From Auxenochlorella pyrenoidosa (taxonomy: Eukaryota; Chlorophyta; Trebouxiophyceae; Chlorellales; Chlorellaceae): DNA of 10,172 nt. Every line of letters begins with the position of its first letter. Within the stretch, counting starts at the first letter, position 1. This document shows positions 8,187 to 10,172 of the stretch, one piece after another. Made by a program: the position numbers and the translations under genes. The DNA lies in assembly GCA_001430745.1 (NCBI GenBank), contig KQ482063.1, positions 915,924 to 926,095 on the forward strand, read 5' to 3'. A model generated the notes under the pieces. It did not search any database, had not been told where the DNA came from, and was given only the letters and a program-made list of their open reading frames with translations.

Positions 8187-10059
8187 ATGGGTCGCGTCAT
8201 TCGTGCCCAGCGTAAGGGTGCTGGCTCTGTGTTCAAGAGCCACAACACCCACCGCAAGGGCGCCGCCAAGCTCCGCAAGCTCGACGCCTCGGAGCGCAAT
8301 GGCTACATCAAGGGCGTGGTGACCGAGATTCTGCACGACCCCGGCCGTGGCGCGCCCCTGGCGCGGGTGCGTGGGGAGCCGGGCTGCCATGCAGGCCGGG
8401 TTGACGGGGCGGGGCGCGATTGTGGCGCCCGGGTGTCAGCGGCAGTCGCTGCAGCAGCGCGGTGCGACAGCCGTGGCAGCCTGCGCTGCACAGGAAGGCA
8501 GCGCCTGAGCAGCGGCATGCTCAAGTATAGTCACGTTGTCTGTCCAGCGCTTACCAGCAGCAGGCTGGCAGCTGGTCTCCGAGCAGCAGCGGCAGCAGCC
8601 GAAGAGCCCAGTGTTGCCAGGCACCTTGCTCACAGCCGCTAGTGCGGCATGGAGAGCATTGATTGGAGGGCCTGTGCAGTTGGAGCAGGGCAACTAGCAG
8701 CCACAGCCAGCCGGGGCTTGCAGACTCGCCGGTGCAGTGCTGCTGCTGCTCTGCTGGAGCTGGGGGGCTGACCACAGCGCCAGCCGTGTCGGCTTGGAGA
8801 GCCGCTCTGGCTGCACGTGTGGTGCTTTCTACAGCAGCAGCAGCAACAGCACGGCAGCAGGGGGCAGCGCAGGGCCAGATGCAGCCTCGAGTTGCCAGGA
8901 CTGGAGGCCTGCAGCAGCTGGCGGGCTCGCCCGGGCCTGCGGACATGCAGACCCCCCCCCCCGCAGCATGAGCTGCCGGCCCTCGGCCCTCGCCACATGG
9001 GGGGTCCCTCTTGCTGGCAGCGCCAGGCCCCCTGTGCCCCCCGTCCGCCCACAACTCACCCTGCATGCCCTGCCTTCCCTCCCCTCCCCCCCGCCTGTTG
9101 CGGCGCGCAGGTGGCGTTCCGCAACACCATTCGCTACGCCACCGACAAGCAGCTGTTCATCGCGCCCGAGGGCATGTACAGCGGGCAGTACATCTACTGC
9201 GGCAAGAAGGCCACCCTGAACATCGGCAACGTCAAGCCGGTGAGGGGGGTGGGTGCATGCGGGTTGAGTGTAATGTATGGTCGGGGCTGGGCGCTGTGAG
9301 TGGAGGGGGGCGCAAAGGAGGAGGGGCGGGTGAGTGGGGTGCCAGCGGGAGCTGGCACGCGGCGCACGCTTGCAGCGGGACAGCTGGAGAGCTGCAAACA
9401 GGGGCGCTGAGCCCGTACAGTGGCACGTCGCAGCGGCAGGCACGGGCGTGTGCACAGCTCTGGCAGCTGGCGAGGCTGGGCGGTCCTGGCAGCCAGGAAC
9501 ATTAGAGGGACGGGGCCTCGGCACGGCGTAACTGCAGCTGCGGCTTGGCGCCGCCGTGGCAGCAACTTTTGGCGCAGCGAGCACTTCGCGTGCGTGCGGC
9601 TGCCAGGCAATCCCACCACAGGCAGCGTGCACACGTGGGGAAGGAGCAACACCACAAGGCGCAGCTTTTCTGTGCGCCCGCTCGGTCCAGCCGGCAGGCA
9701 GCCAGCCCCAGCCCCAGCGCGCGGCCTCCCTCTGCCCGCGCCACGCAGCCGCTACCACGCCACTGTCCCTGGCAGCCAGCTGGCCAACCATGGCGGGCAC
9801 CATCACCATCCGCTGCACTGCCACCACACACACGCACACATGTCTGTCGGCCCCGGCTCACCCTCCCCCTGCCTGCATGCCCCCCCCCCCCCCCCCCACG
9901 GTGGGCGACATGCCCGAGGGTACCATCATCTGCAACGTGGAGGAGAAGGCGGGCGACCGCGGCAGCCTGGCGCGCTGCTCCGGCGACTACGCCATCATTG
10001 TGGCCCACAACCCCGACGCCGGCATCACCCGCATCAAGCTGCCCTCCGGCTCCAAGAAG
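8187..10059 (+). CDS. RPL8: Cytosolic 60S ribosomal protein uL2 (RPL8), partial
   Basis: Coding exons are 8187-8366, 9111-9239 and 9901-10059, giving the first 156 residues. Eukaryotic uL2 is about 255-260 long, so about 100 residues, including the conserved His-containing loop near the peptidyl-transferase centre, lie past the right edge. uL2 binds 23S/28S-type rRNA and helps shape that centre and the subunit bridge. The family pattern runs without gaps: [16 protein letters not shown] at the start, [27 protein letters not shown] across the first junction, then [34 protein letters not shown] and KLPSGSKK. Intron 1 (8367-9110) is GT-AG, phase 0. Intron 2 (9240-9900) has a GTGAGG donor but ends in CACG, not AG, at the point homology demands. 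Intron 3 starts with GC (GCGAGC at 10060). Codon use is strongly G/C-ending. The cytosolic rather than organellar form is indicated by the sequence itself. Confidence 0.95.
8367..9110 (+). other. RPL8 intron 1 (744 bp)
   Basis: The donor is CGG|GTGCGT and the acceptor GCGCGCAG|GTG, preceded by a C-rich tract (about 9076-9094). It is the longest intron in the window. It contains several CAG/CTG-rich patches (for example 8737-8760 and 8830-8860) and open frames on both strands without recognisable content. I looked for an intron-encoded box C/D snoRNA and found no close TGATGA and CTGA pair; an H/ACA RNA cannot be excluded by eye. Confidence 0.8.
9240..9900 (+). other. RPL8 intron 2 (661 bp) with non-AG 3' end
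   Basis: The donor CCG|GTGAGG is ordinary. Homology requires exon 3 to start at GTG 9901, but the preceding bases are CACG. The nearest AG upstream is at 9778-9779. CGGTG occurs at both junctions (9239-9243 and 9899-9903), so the boundary can slide, yet no position gives GT-AG or GC-AG. An assembly error at the adjoining C run is the likeliest cause. No gene is seen inside. Confidence 0.7.
9880..9897 (+). repeat. 18-base C homopolymer at the RPL8 intron 2 acceptor
   Basis: An unbroken run of 18 C lies three bases before exon 3. It takes the place of the pyrimidine tract and is a typical spot for sequencing or assembly error. Confidence 0.9.
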
Positions 10060-10070
10060 GCGAGCCCGCA

Positions 10071-10107
10071 ACCCCCACCCCCACCCCACCCCCCACCCCA
10101 CCCCCCT
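10071..10107 (+). repeat. Short (C)nA repeat in RPL8 intron 3
   Basis: Runs of three to six C separated by single A fill this stretch, just inside the intron after the GC donor. The minus strand could form a G-quadruplex and the plus strand an i-motif. Similar CCCA repeats occur in the intron at 3784-3815. Confidence 0.7.
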
Positions 10108-10172
10108 TCAGAGAGCGCTGGCCTTGCCCTCTTTCATGTTGCTTGCCTCTGCTGCTCCGCGCGCCGGCCTTC

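Noticed and set aside
7527..8642. Plus-strand open frame of 371 codons containing the RPL8 start
   Set aside because: Only the part from ATG 8187 to 8366 matches uL2. The upstream part has no uL2 counterpart and the downstream part reads into intron 1.
8551..9066. 171-codon minus-strand open frame inside RPL8 intron 1
   Set aside because: It is made of low-complexity Cys/Ala/Gln translated from CAG/CTG-rich intron sequence, with no domain content.
8367..9110. Intron-hosted box C/D snoRNA in RPL8
   Set aside because: No properly spaced C and D boxes were found by eye.
9780..9900. Extension of RPL8 exon 3 to the AG at 9778-9779, which is open in frame
   Set aside because: It would insert about 40 residues, including a Pro run, into the rigid uL2 core, where all known members have none.
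9901..9918. Use of the GAG at 9916-9918 as the acceptor of RPL8 intron 2
   Set aside because: It would delete the six conserved residues VGDMPE from uL2.

Overview
The window is nuclear DNA of a GC-rich, intron-dense eukaryote. The most likely source is a green alga, probably Chlorella-like (Trebouxiophyceae). This inference rests on: a cytosolic ribosomal protein gene split by spliceosomal introns; a DCD domain, a fold described from green plants and algae; many 130-260 bp introns with very C-rich 3' ends; and a TGTAA motif, the usual green-algal polyadenylation signal, downstream of one gene. I see no bacterial genes, tRNA, rRNA, CRISPR array or transposon.

There are four genes on alternating strands. 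(1) Positions 1-1808, minus strand: a DCD-domain protein whose 3' end runs off the left edge, with a probable spliced 5' leader reaching to about 2172. (2) Positions 2604-3888, plus strand: a small five-exon gene for a 137-residue protein of unknown function, including a 16-nt micro-exon. (3) Positions 4499-7039, minus strand: a complete seven-exon gene for a 489-residue nuclear-looking protein with a C-terminal SANT/Myb-type repeat. (4) Positions 8187-10059 and beyond, plus strand: the first three coding exons of ribosomal protein uL2 (RPL8), running off the right edge. Genes 1 and 2 are divergent, 2 and 3 convergent, and 3 and 4 divergent across about 1.15 kb.

Gene models were built by joining exons so that reading frame and homology both run through. 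All coding introns in genes 1-3 match in phase at both ends, and gene 3 adds up to exactly 490 codons with its stop. Most long open frames on either strand are side effects of high GC and were left out.

The genes do not form an obvious pathway; this looks like ordinary algal gene-dense sequence. The most unusual features are in the splicing signals. Three of 18 coding introns have GC rather than GT donors. One RPL8 intron lacks an AG acceptor at the position homology demands, next to an 18-base C run. Also of note are the 16-nt exon and a duplicated stop-codon region with a hairpin.
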